13,542 nt of DNA. Source: Bog-793 sp050014835. GTDB lineage: Bacteria; Actinomycetota; Acidimicrobiia; Acidimicrobiales; Bog-793. The position numbers were made by a program, and so were the translations under genes. This document shows positions 6,781-13,542 of the stretch, piece by piece. Under the pieces are notes generated by a model, which saw nothing but the letters and a program-made list of their open reading frames with translations, was not told the DNA's origin and ran no database searches. Positions within the stretch are counted from its first letter, which is position 1, and every line of letters begins with the position of its first letter. The DNA is taken from assembly GCA_050014835.1 (NCBI GenBank), contig JBEKCO010000045.1, forward strand, positions 1 through 13,542, in the 5' to 3' direction.

Positions 6781-8104
6781 GTGAGTCGCCTGGCGCCTCG
6801 TCCCCGACGAGGTTGATGGATCACCCTCGCGAGTGTCATGACTGTCTCTGTGGCGCTTGCGGTGTCGGGGCCATTTTCGTCCGCGTTCGCCAGCCGAGGG
6901 ATGTCCGGCTCAGCCAACAGGGGAGGATCCGCCACCGGCGCGGTTGTGAGCGAAGGGCGTCCTCCGTCGTCTCGGTGCGCGATCGTTCAGCACGTGCCTC
7001 GGGAGGCACGGTGAGCCGGTCGGGCTCCGCTACACCGATCGTGTTCGTGCCGAACGCCGCGCCCCCGTTCCGTAAGACGTTCAGTCTCGACACGCCCAGC
7101 ACGAAAACGCACTGCCTGGTGCGAATGCGGTCGGTGATCGTCGAGCCGAACCTGTGGAACCTCGTCCCCCCGGTTCCCGACGGCGCGTGCGCGCAAGCGG
7201 CGGGGACGGCGGAGTCCGGCCCGCCTGCGGAGGGGAGCGTCCCGTGGAGTTACCGGGACCGGGTCCTTTCGATGCGGCTCGACGTGACGAGGAGCTCACG
7301 GGGAAACGGCGGCGCCGGCCCGGTCGGCTACCCGGAGATCTACTACGGCTACTCGCCGTACGCGGGGGTCGCGAGCAGTCCGATGCCATCGGACTCCGAA
7401 CTGCCGTCGACGATCGGCGGGCTGCCCGACGTCGTCCTACGCACCAGCTATACGTCCTCCGGCTACGCCTCGACCGACAGCAACCTCGCCTATGACATGT
7501 TCATCACGAGCAATGACCTCGACCCGTCGACGGCGGGCTCCCCGAACTCGTGGTGTGGCACCGGCATCGAGAATCCGCCGGGCTCGGCCGGGTGCCTGAC
7601 CGCGCCCTCGGACGTCCTCGAGGTCATGATCTGGTTGGCCCACAGCCCGGTCGATTCCAGTTACACGCCGGCGACGAGGACGGACGCCCCGGTGGGCGAG
7701 TTCTCGCCGACGATCGGCCTCGGAGCGCGTGCGGCGACGTCGCAGTTCCAGGTCTGGTCCTGCATCTACGGCTCCGTCGACTGCGACGGCCCGGTAAATT
7801 ACAGTGTCGTGTCGTTCGTCCTCGTCCGCGCCTCAGGCAAGGCCCTGCCGACCGGCCTCGAGAATGGGACCGTCTCGATCCCGTTGCGGGCGTTCCTCAC
7901 CCGGGCGATCGACATCGCGATCGGCGAGGGGGCGCGGGCCTGTCGGCGAGCAGCTACCTGAACGCGATCGAGCTCGGCGACGAGGTGTCTCCGCTGCCGG
8001 GGGACGCGACGGGCCCGGTGGCATTCCAGCTGCAGCTCTCGAGCTATTGCGTCCTATTCGGGTCGGGGCCCCTGGGATCACCGGTTGGCAGCTGCCGCTC
8101 CTGA
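6781..8104 (+). pseudogene. GH12 endoglucanase-like secreted hydrolase, broken
   Basis: The main fragment is the frame from about 7020 to 7940. It carries glycoside hydrolase family 12 features in order: NLWNL, YPEIYYGYSPYAG (YPxIxxG), LAYDMFIT, LEVMIWL with the nucleophile Glu (GAG 7620-7622), FQVWSC, VVSFVL and SIPLRAFLTRAI. The last part, SSYLNAIELGDEVS with the likely acid/base Glu (GAG 7982-7984) and the closing strand FQLQLSSY, is in another frame, so one base is missing near the five-G run 7928-7932. Upstream, GTG 6781 gives MSRLAPRPRRG, then an in-frame TGA (6814-6816), then a signal-peptide core (WITLASVMTVSVALAVSG) to AFA; another frame change between about 6900 and 7010 is needed to reach the catalytic part. 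An intact version would be an exported beta-1,4-glucanase or xyloglucanase. It lies 30 bp after the membrane protein and overlaps the end of the convergent gene by 27 bp. Confidence 0.78.
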
Positions 8105-10243
8105 GCCCGGCACCCGGCGGCGCCAGAGCCAGGGCCCGAACCCGAGCGCGAGGATCGCGGCGAGCGCCAGGCCGAAGAGTTCGGGATAGTCGGGATACGC
8201 CTGGTAACGGAAGACGACGACGTGGTGGCCGGCGCCGACCCGCACGCCCACGTAGGCGGGGGCGACCATCTCGGTCGGCTCCGGCCGGCCGTCGACCGTC
8301 ACGGTCCACCCCGGATCGAACGACTCCTTGAGGAGGACGACCGAGGTGCGATTCGCCACGACGCGCGCGGTGACCGTCCCTTCGACGAGGTCGTCGGACT
8401 CGTGGACGACCGTTCCGGCCGGGCCTTTCGGCCGCGTCGACGACTCGAGCGTCGGGGCCGCGGCCTTGCGACCCCCGAAGGCGACGACCGGGTAGCGGCC
8501 CTCGCCCGCGAGGTCTGAGCGCACGAACGACGCCGAGTCCGCGCCCATGTGCGCTTTGTCCTCGACGAGTGCCGGGCCGTAGGTGTCGACCACCTGGACG
8601 TAGCCGTTGTGCGGAAGGAACCAGAGCTGGTAGCGGCCCGCCTGCTTCACGAAGCGCGCCCCCACCGGCGGGGCGTGGCCCGCCGGCACGATGACGAACC
8701 GGACGCCGAACAGGGCGAAGTCGGCCGGATCCAGGTCGTCGAAGTACGCCTCCGGGTCGCTCATGAGCGAGGCCGTGCGGTTCGTGAAGCCGATGGCGTC
8801 GACGTCGTCGTTCGACAGGTACTCGGCGACCGGCAAGTAGCCGACGCGGAAGCCTTGCCCCCAGTCGGTGAATGCCATGCCGGCGTAGACGCGTCCCCCG
8901 CCCATCCGCCTCACGGTCGCGACGAGCTCGTTCACCTGGGCTGCTTCGGCCGAGTTCGACCGTTGGGTCGCGATCAGGCTCGCGTCCAGGCTGTCGTGGC
9001 TCGCGATCTCGGTCCACATCGGCGCCGCCGCCCCGACGACGAGTCCGGCGACGACGACCCGGGCCGCGGCGAGACGCCAGCCCCGGCCGAGCGAGATGCC
9101 GAGTTCCTTCCTCGACAGGCGCCGCGCGGCAGCTGCGGCGAGCCTCGCGACGGCGACCACGCCGATTCCGGCGAGGAGGACCCCGCTCAGTTGCACGCCG
9201 ATGACGAAGCGCCGGAAGAAGATGTCCCGGCTCCCCGGCAGGAGGTCGACGAGGAACCCGAGCGACGCCCTCCCGAAAAAGAGCACGAGGCTCGTGGCGA
9301 ACACCGCGACGAGCGCCCGCGACTTCGGGTCGCGGTGCCATCGCATGGCGCAGGCGACGAGCCCGACCCCGGCGAGGATCGTGATCACCGGGATCCGGCC
9401 GTTGTCGAGGATCCGGCCGGTAACGAGCCAGCTCAACACCCCACCGGCGCCGTAGGACCGGACGTCCGGGCCGTGCTGGAGGAACTCGTCGATTGACGCC
9501 CAGCCGCGGTAGAGGACCAGTGGGACGACCGCCCACGCCGCGAGGAGGAACCCGCCGACGCCGACGATGAGGGCCCGGCGAGCGCGTTCGAGCAAGTGCG
9601 CGGGCCGGACGACGAGCCAGAGGACGAGCGGGATGAAAGCGAGGTAGCCGGTCTCGAAGTGGAACGCGGCGGTCAAGGCGATGAACAGGGCCGCCGGCAG
9701 GTACCGGCGGCCCTCGTTCACGGCCTGCCAGGAGAAGCCCCAGGCGAGCGGCAACGTCCACATGCCCCACTCCTGGGTCCAGACCCCGAATCCGCTCCAC
9801 AGATAGGCGCCCTGCTCGTACCCGACCCCGGTGGCGCTGACGACGAAGGGCGCGGCGAGCGCGGCGAACGCCGACTCCCAGCGTGACCAGCCGAAGAGCC
9901 GCCCCGCGCCGTAGACGCTGATCGGCCACGTGACGAGCAAGAGGTAGAGCGTGAGGCTGAAGGCCTGGTTCGCCCCGATGCCGAGCCCGAGCAGCCCGGT
10001 GAGCATCACGCCGAGGCTCTGGTAGTGGAGAAGGACCGGGGACCCGAGCCCGAGGTACGGGAACCAGCCGTCGAGGGGGAAATGGCCGGCCCTGAACTGG
10101 GCGACGGCGTAGCGCACCAACTCCGCATGGACGGCGGAATCGTTGAGGTGCGGCACGTACCCGAGCTCCGCCCGCAGCTCGACGGCGCTGAAAACCATCG
10201 GGGCGAGGACGAGGAGCGCCGGCCCGAATCTCTTGAACCACAT
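8078..10243 (-). CDS. YfhO-like multi-pass membrane protein (GT-C superfamily type)
   Basis: A protein of 721 residues from ATG 10243. The first helix begins just after MWFKRFG; then comes the outside loop HLNDSAVHAELVRYA (32-46, Asp35 and His39) and WFPYLGLGSPVLLHYQSLG, the pattern of GT-C-like proteins of the YfhO/DUF6541 kind. About 11-12 helices follow to about residue 395, then a large extracytoplasmic region. Residues 633-682 match the YfhO C-terminal signature (VVLLKESFDPGWTVTVDG, AYVGVRVGAGHHVVVFRY), and a last helix (689-706) ends in WLWRRR. YfhO proteins are linked to glycosylation of lipoteichoic acid and similar envelope polymers in Firmicutes; here the substrate is unknown. GTG 10345, 17 bp after the phosphoribosyltransferase stop, would add 34 Arg- and Pro-rich residues; I prefer ATG 10243 because the hydrophobic region starts right there and GGGCGG precedes it by 7 nt, but this is not certain. 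It is likely the last gene of an nfo operon. Confidence 0.8.
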   Translation of the reverse strand: MWFKRFGPALLVLAPMVFSAVELRAELGYVPHLNDSAVHAELVRYAVAQFRAGHFPLDGWFPYLGLGSPVLLHYQSLGVMLTGLLGLGIGANQAFSLTLYLLLVTWPISVYGAGRLFGWSRWESAFAALAAPFVVSATGVGYEQGAYLWSGFGVWTQEWGMWTLPLAWGFSWQAVNEGRRYLPAALFIALTAAFHFETGYLAFIPLVLWLVVRPAHLLERARRALIVGVGGFLLAAWAVVPLVLYRGWASIDEFLQHGPDVRSYGAGGVLSWLVTGRILDNGRIPVITILAGVGLVACAMRWHRDPKSRALVAVFATSLVLFFGRASLGFLVDLLPGSRDIFFRRFVIGVQLSGVLLAGIGVVAVARLAAAAARRLSRKELGISLGRGWRLAAARVVVAGLVVGAAAPMWTEIASHDSLDASLIATQRSNSAEAAQVNELVATVRRMGGGRVYAGMAFTDWGQGFRVGYLPVAEYLSNDDVDAIGFTNRTASLMSDPEAYFDDLDPADFALFGVRFVIVPAGHAPPVGARFVKQAGRYQLWFLPHNGYVQVVDTYGPALVEDKAHMGADSASFVRSDLAGEGRYPVVAFGGRKAAAPTLESSTRPKGPAGTVVHESDDLVEGTVTARVVANRTSVVLLKESFDPGWTVTVDGRPEPTEMVAPAYVGVRVGAGHHVVVFRYQAYPDYPELFGLALAAILALGFGPWLWRRRVPGSGAAAANR

Positions 10244-10362
10244 GCCACGACCGCCCGCTGGGTCGTCGCTGTCGGCGAACTCGCGGTGGCGCCGCGGCCG
10301 GACCCTCGACCGGCTGGAAATTCGAGGCAGATCCGGCCCGGTCACCGGATCAGCCGCATCCC

Positions 10363-10971
10363 TCAGTCGATCTCCGAGATCTCGCCATCGGCTCCGCGTC
10401 GGAACAGCGGCAGCGACCCAAGGGAACGGACGAGATCCGCGTCAGGCCCGAGGGTCTCGCGCCACGCCGTGCCCTCGGTCGCGAGGACGCCGACCGCGAT
10501 GGGGTTCGCTCCGGCGCGCCGGAGCAGTGCCAGCGCGGCGTGGACGGACGCACCCGTCGAGATGACGTCGTCGACGAGCGCGACGTTCCGGCCGGCGGCG
10601 ACGTCGAGACGGTTCCGGTCGAAAAGCAGTTGCTGGGTCCCGCCGGTCGTGATCGACCGGACCGGCTCGGCGAGCGCGTCGACGAGATGGATCTTCGGCG
10701 TCTTTTGGAGCACCAGGTAATCGTCGATTCCGAGCGAGCGGGACACCTCGATGGCGACCGGTATGCCCATCGTCGCGACCGAGGCGATGACCTGGACACC
10801 GAGCGGTTCGAGTTGGTCGGCGAGCTCGCGTCCGGCCCGCTCCGCGAAGCGCACCCCCTGGTCGACGGTGATCAACAGAGCGATCGCCAGATCGTCGGAA
10901 ACGGCCATCAGTGGCAGTTCCAGCTTCTGAGAACCGATCTGCGTGCGATGAACACCGAGGGGCTCGGTCAC
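10363..10971 (-). CDS. Type I phosphoribosyltransferase, purine-salvage-like
   Basis: This 202-residue cytosolic protein has the PRPP-binding motif VALVDDVISTGAS at 130-142, the pyrophosphate-loop region ASVATMGIPVA at 63-73, and a likely flexible loop around 88-118. The layout (ATMGIP, Lys-rich loop, VDDVISTG) resembles the adenine and archaeal hypoxanthine/guanine phosphoribosyltransferases more than PyrE, so it probably joins a purine base to PRPP, but the base cannot be told from the sequence. The start is GTG 10971; Met22 (MAVSDD) is an alternative. No Shine-Dalgarno is evident. It sits 38 bp after nfo and before the YfhO-like gene on the same strand, so it is probably read from the nfo promoter. 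A pairing with a DNA-repair gene would suit nucleotide recycling, but that is only an idea. Confidence 0.82.
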   Translation of the reverse strand: MTEPLGVHRTQIGSQKLELPLMAVSDDLAIALLITVDQGVRFAERAGRELADQLEPLGVQVIASVATMGIPVAIEVSRSLGIDDYLVLQKTPKIHLVDALAEPVRSITTGGTQQLLFDRNRLDVAAGRNVALVDDVISTGASVHAALALLRRAGANPIAVGVLATEGTAWRETLGPDADLVRSLGSLPLFRRGADGEISEID

Positions 10972-10986
10972 ATCGAGATCGTGCCC

Positions 10987-11000
10987 CGCGGGTGCCCGCG
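10987..11000. repeat. Short GC-rich palindrome between nfo and the phosphoribosyltransferase
   Basis: CGCGGG (10987-10992) and CCCGCG (10995-11000) are separated by two bases, in the 38-bp gap between two genes of the same strand. It could be a protein-binding site or a processing hairpin; it has no T-run. Confidence 0.3.
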
Positions 11001-11009
11001 ATGCAACCT

Positions 11010-11909
11010 TTAACGAACCGACGGTCCTTCGGCCGTCCTCCGCGCTAGGCCGGCGGCGAGGATCGACCGTGCCGTGGTCACGTCGTTGGCCCGCGGGCCG
11101 TCACCCACTCCCGGGACCTCCAGTACGGCCGGCACGCCGTCGAGCTCGGGATGGCTGACGAGCCACCCGAGTGCCTCGGCGCCGATCTCGCCGTCTCCGA
11201 GGTTCTCGTGTCGGTCGCGATTCGCTCCGAGTGGCACCTTCGAATCGTTGAGGTGGATACAGGCGAGCCGCCCGAGCCCGATCGTGCGGTCGAGCGCGGC
11301 GACGACGGCGTCGGCCTCAGTGGCGTCCCGGTACGGGACGCCCGAGGCGAACAGGTGTTGAGTGTCGAGACACATCCCGAGTTTGTGGTCGCCTCCCGTC
11401 GCCGCGATGAGGGCGCCGATCTCGTCGAAGGTCCGCCCGACGGTGCCGCCCGCCCCAGCCGCGTTCTCGAGCAGTAGCGGGCACGGCGAGGCGCCCAAGG
11501 CCGCGGCCGCCTCGTCGAGTGCCGAGGTGAGTCGCGCCGAGACGGCGTCGGCCGCCTGCTCGAAGCCGCCGCCCAGGTGGCTGCCGACGTGGACGATAAC
11601 CCCGGCGGCGCCGAGCGCCGACGCGGCGACGAGGTTCTCGACGAGACAGGCCCGCGACCGCTCAGCGAGCGCGTCGTCGGGTGATGCCAGGTTAATGAGG
11701 TAGGTCGCGTGGCAGAACGTCGCCCGAACGGACTGGTCGGATTGCTGCGCGACGCGGTAGGCCTCGAGCTCGGAGGGGGTGTGCGACGGGCTGCGCCACA
11801 TCCGCGGGCTCTGCGTGAAGATTTGGATGACGTCGGCCCCGAGTTCGTGCCCGCGTTCGAGCGCCTTGGCGAGGCCGCCGGACGAGCTGACGTGCGCGCC
11901 GATGAGCAC
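11010..11909 (-). CDS. nfo: Endonuclease IV (AP endonuclease)
   Basis: A 299-residue TIM-barrel enzyme that cuts DNA 5' to abasic sites and removes blocked 3' ends in base-excision repair. It begins LIGAHVSSSGGLAKAL, close to the start of E. coli Nfo, and keeps all nine trinuclear zinc ligands by position: His67 (FCHATYLIN), His107 (IVHVGSH), Glu148 (LLLENAAG), Asp182 and His185 (CLDTQH), His219 (IHLNDSK), Asp232 and His234 (RDRHENLG) and Glu264 (VLEVPG). GTG 11909 is the start because the family begins here and TACCGT stands exactly 6 nt upstream; a frame running on to 12116 reads antisense to miaB and is not part of the protein. It is probably the first gene of an operon with the phosphoribosyltransferase and the YfhO-like gene, and is divergent from miaB. 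Confidence 0.95.
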   Translation of the reverse strand: MLIGAHVSSSGGLAKALERGHELGADVIQIFTQSPRMWRSPSHTPSELEAYRVAQQSDQSVRATFCHATYLINLASPDDALAERSRACLVENLVAASALGAAGVIVHVGSHLGGGFEQAADAVSARLTSALDEAAAALGASPCPLLLENAAGAGGTVGRTFDEIGALIAATGGDHKLGMCLDTQHLFASGVPYRDATEADAVVAALDRTIGLGRLACIHLNDSKVPLGANRDRHENLGDGEIGAEALGWLVSHPELDGVPAVLEVPGVGDGPRANDVTTARSILAAGLARRTAEGPSVR

Positions 11910-11921
11910 GGAAGGACGGTA
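11910..11921 (-). promoter_or_regulatory. Leaderless -10 element of nfo
   Basis: On the minus strand TACCGT (11921 to 11916) fits TANNNT and is followed by six bases and then GTG 11909, so the mRNA would begin at or next to the start codon. No Shine-Dalgarno sequence is present, which agrees. Confidence 0.5.
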
Positions 11922-11937
11922 TCGGATCGCGCTCGCG

Positions 11938-11949
11938 TAGCCTTGAGGT
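11938..11949 (+). promoter_or_regulatory. Leaderless -10 element of miaB
   Basis: TAGCCT (11938-11943) fits TANNNT and is followed by six bases and then GTG 11950, mirroring the nfo side of the same 40-bp gap. A GAGG at 11945-11948 is only one base from the start, too close to serve as a ribosome site. Confidence 0.5.
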
Positions 11950-13428
11950 GTGGCCCGCAAGTTTTTCGTCCGCACGTTCGGCTGCCAGATGAACGAGCAC
12001 GACTCCGAGCGCATCGCCGCTGAGCTTGTTGCCGCCGGACTCGAGCGGACCGACGACCCAGAACAAGCGGACGTCGTCGTCCTGAACACCTGCTGCATCA
12101 GGGAGAACGCCGACACGAAGCTCTACGGGCACCTCGGTCAGCTGAAGTCGCTCGCGGACCGGAGGCCCGGTCTGCAGATCGCGGTCGGTGGGTGTCTCGC
12201 GCAAAAGGAGCGCGAGGCGATCCTCGCCCGGGCGCCCCATGTCGCCGTGGTCTTCGGCACCCACAACGTCGGCCGGGTGGCCGAGCTGCTCGACGAGGCA
12301 CGATCGGCCGAGCACCCGGTGATCGAGATCCTCGAGGCGCCTCTCGACGCCGCCGACGCCTTCCCCCCGGCCCAGCTCGTCCGACCCGACCTGCCGTACG
12401 CGGCGTGGGTCACGATCCAGATCGGCTGCGACAATTCCTGCGCGTTCTGCGTCGTCCCCTCGGTGCGCGGCCGCGAACAGAGCCGCCCGTTCGGCGAGCT
12501 CGTCGACGAGGTGCGCGGGCTCGCGGCGCGCGGCACGACCGAGGTGACCCTCCTCGGCCAGAACGTGAACTCCTACGGCCGTGACCTCGCCCTCCGGCTG
12601 AAGGAGGCGCCGGAATCCCGCGGTGACGAGGTGCGCCTTGCCGGGACGGCGTGGGCCGACGAGGCGCGGCGCGGCCCGCGGCCGCTCTTCGCCGACTTGC
12701 TGCGGGAGGTCGGGTCCGTCGAAGGGATCCGCCGGGTCCGGTTCACGAGCCCACATCCCAAGGACCTCCGCCCGGAGACGATCGAGGCGATGGCCGCGAC
12801 CGCGGCCATCTGCGAGCAGCTCCACCTCCCGCTGCAGTCCGGGAGCGACCGGGTGCTGGCGGCGATGCGTCGCGGCTACACCGTGCGGCGCTACCTCGAC
12901 CGGCTCGCCCGGGCCCGTGCCGCGATCCCCGACCTCGCCGTGACGACCGACGTCATCGTCGGCTTCCCGGGGGAGACCGACGACGAGTTCAACGAGACGC
13001 TCGCCGTCGTCGCCGAGGCCGGCTACGACGGCGCCTTCACGTTCATCTTCTCCCCGAGGGCAGGCACGCGCGCCGCCGAGATGGTGGAGGACTTCGTCGC
13101 CCCGGACGTCATCGCCGAGCGGTTCGCCCGGCTGAAGGCGGTCGTCGACCGCTCAGCGCTGCAACGGAACCGGGCCCGCCTGGGGCGTGTCGAGGAGGTC
13201 GTCGTCGAGGGTCCCTCGCGCAAAGATGCCCGGGTTCTCGCCGGGAGGACCCGCCAGGGCAAGCTCGTCCACTTCGACCCGGGGGCCGAGCCGATGGCGC
13301 GCGGCTCCTACGGGACGGTCCGCATCACCTCGGTCGGCCCGCACCACCTCGCGGGCGATCTCGAATCGCGCGAGGGCCCGGTCGCGTCCGTGCGCTGGCG
13401 GCCGTCGATCCCCGTGGCGGCCGATTAA
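11950..13428 (+). CDS. miaB: tRNA-2-methylthio-N6-dimethylallyladenosine synthase
   Basis: A 492-residue radical-SAM methylthiotransferase that converts i6A37 of tRNAs reading UNN codons to ms2i6A. The N-terminal MTTase domain has Cys12 (FGCQMN), Cys48 (NTCCIREN) and Cys82 (GGCLAQ) for the second 4Fe-4S cluster. The radical SAM domain has Cys160, Cys164 and Cys167 (IGCDNSCAFCVVP), then LLGQNVNSYG, RFTSPHPKDL, HLPLQSGSDRVL, MRRGYT, VIVGFPGETDDEF and FIFSPRAGTRA. A C-terminal TRAM domain spans about 415-480. The LPLQSGS and MRRGYTxxxY pattern and the NVNSYG loop point to MiaB rather than RimO or MtaB. An extra segment of roughly 25-28 residues lies at 214-242, and NTCC carries a second Cys next to the cluster ligand. 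Starting at GTG 11950 the protein begins MARKFFVRTFGCQ, as the family does. It is likely transcribed from its own leaderless promoter. Confidence 0.96.
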   Translation: MARKFFVRTFGCQMNEHDSERIAAELVAAGLERTDDPEQADVVVLNTCCIRENADTKLYGHLGQLKSLADRRPGLQIAVGGCLAQKEREAILARAPHVAVVFGTHNVGRVAELLDEARSAEHPVIEILEAPLDAADAFPPAQLVRPDLPYAAWVTIQIGCDNSCAFCVVPSVRGREQSRPFGELVDEVRGLAARGTTEVTLLGQNVNSYGRDLALRLKEAPESRGDEVRLAGTAWADEARRGPRPLFADLLREVGSVEGIRRVRFTSPHPKDLRPETIEAMAATAAICEQLHLPLQSGSDRVLAAMRRGYTVRRYLDRLARARAAIPDLAVTTDVIVGFPGETDDEFNETLAVVAEAGYDGAFTFIFSPRAGTRAAEMVEDFVAPDVIAERFARLKAVVDRSALQRNRARLGRVEEVVVEGPSRKDARVLAGRTRQGKLVHFDPGAEPMARGSYGTVRITSVGPHHLAGDLESREGPVASVRWRPSIPVAAD

Positions 13429-13480
13429 AGAGGTTTTGGTAATACCCTGACATCCGTGGTAGTCATGGGAGACTCTCTCT

Positions 13481-13542
13481 ATGGCGCCAGCTCCTCGTTC
13501 GACCGCTGAATCCGCACCGAGACGCGTCGCTCCGCGTCGCGA
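13481..13542 (+). CDS. Start of an unidentified gene (partial, runs off the window)
   Basis: ATG 13481 opens a frame that stays open to the window end and begins MAPAPRSTAESAPRRVAPRR. GGGAGA at 13467-13472 is 8 nt upstream, a reasonable ribosome site, and the 52-bp gap after miaB is AT-richer than the genes, as promoters here may be. An Ala/Pro/Arg-rich start says nothing about function. An ATG at 13465 hits a stop quickly and is rejected. Confidence 0.5.
   Translation, partial: MAPAPRSTAESAPRRVAPRR

Noticed and set aside
6814..6816. TGA read as tryptophan or selenocysteine in the GH12 signal peptide
   Set aside because: Other genes in the window use TGA as a stop (for example 6748-6750), the position is in a signal peptide, and the gene carries further frameshifts, so a plain nonsense mutation is simpler.
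7833..10241. 802-codon minus-strand frame and 315-codon plus-strand frame (8549-9496) over the YfhO-like gene
   Set aside because: Both are Arg-rich or acidic shadows without motifs, whereas the frame at 8078-10243 shows clear helices and the YfhO C-terminal signature.
11910..12116. N-terminal extension of nfo by 69 codons
   Set aside because: It reads antisense through the start of miaB, is Ser/Arg-rich, and the endonuclease IV family starts at the GTG at 11909.
11692..12825. 377-codon minus-strand frame across nfo and miaB
   Set aside because: It is antisense to strongly conserved miaB and has no recognisable domain.
1..13542. CRISPR array, tRNA/rRNA genes, transposases, toxin-antitoxin or defence genes
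   Set aside because: I looked for regular repeats, tRNA arms (GGTTCGAATCC-like), DDE transposase motifs and small paired genes and saw none; the only mobile-element sign is the impaired integrase.

Overview
The window looks like chromosomal DNA of a high-GC actinobacterium. The signs are frequent GTG starts, TANNNT hexamers placed exactly 6 nt before several GTG starts (leaderless genes), an actinobacterial-type integrase, and a broken lipoprotein of the actinobacterial CMRxHG...FPDP type. A class such as Acidimicrobiia, possibly an acidophile, is my inference from the acid-type G1 peptidase relic. No rRNA or tRNA is present to settle it.

There are two parts of different character. Bases 1-4815 are an accessory stretch with visibly lower GC: a tyrosine-recombinase gene whose catalytic tyrosine is missing (599-1819), a frameshifted repeat lipoprotein (2096-2636), a signal-peptide-bearing G1 (glutamic) peptidase broken by several frameshifts (2730-3876, minus), and an intact family 2 glycosyltransferase (3988-4812, minus). 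Bases 1-598 and 1820-2095 hold no gene that I can support.

From 4816 the GC rises. A polytopic GT-C-like membrane protein (4816-6750, plus) diverges from the glycosyltransferase. It is followed by a broken GH12 endoglucanase-like gene (6781-8104, plus), which meets tail to tail a second large membrane protein with a YfhO-type C-terminal domain (8078-10243, minus). That protein is the last gene of a probable minus-strand operon: nfo (endonuclease IV), a phosphoribosyltransferase, then the YfhO-like protein. nfo diverges from miaB (tRNA ms2i6A methylthiotransferase, 11950-13428, plus) across 40 bp that hold two back-to-back leaderless promoters. A new reading frame probably begins at 13481 and leaves the window.

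Functionally, the intact accessory genes point to envelope glycosylation: a soluble GT2 enzyme of the kind that charges polyprenyl phosphate or builds glycans in the cytoplasm, and two multi-pass proteins of the GT-C/YfhO kind that use lipid-linked sugars outside the membrane. The secreted or exported proteins (lipoprotein, G1 peptidase, GH12 glycanase) are all broken, often near G/C runs, while the housekeeping genes are intact. Either an exoenzyme set is decaying here, or the assembly has homopolymer errors; the presence of several kinds of lesion favours real decay. I see no CRISPR array, intact transposase, toxin-antitoxin pair or recognisable defence system. The nearest thing to a new system is the combination of surface glycosylation genes with very tight divergent leaderless promoters.
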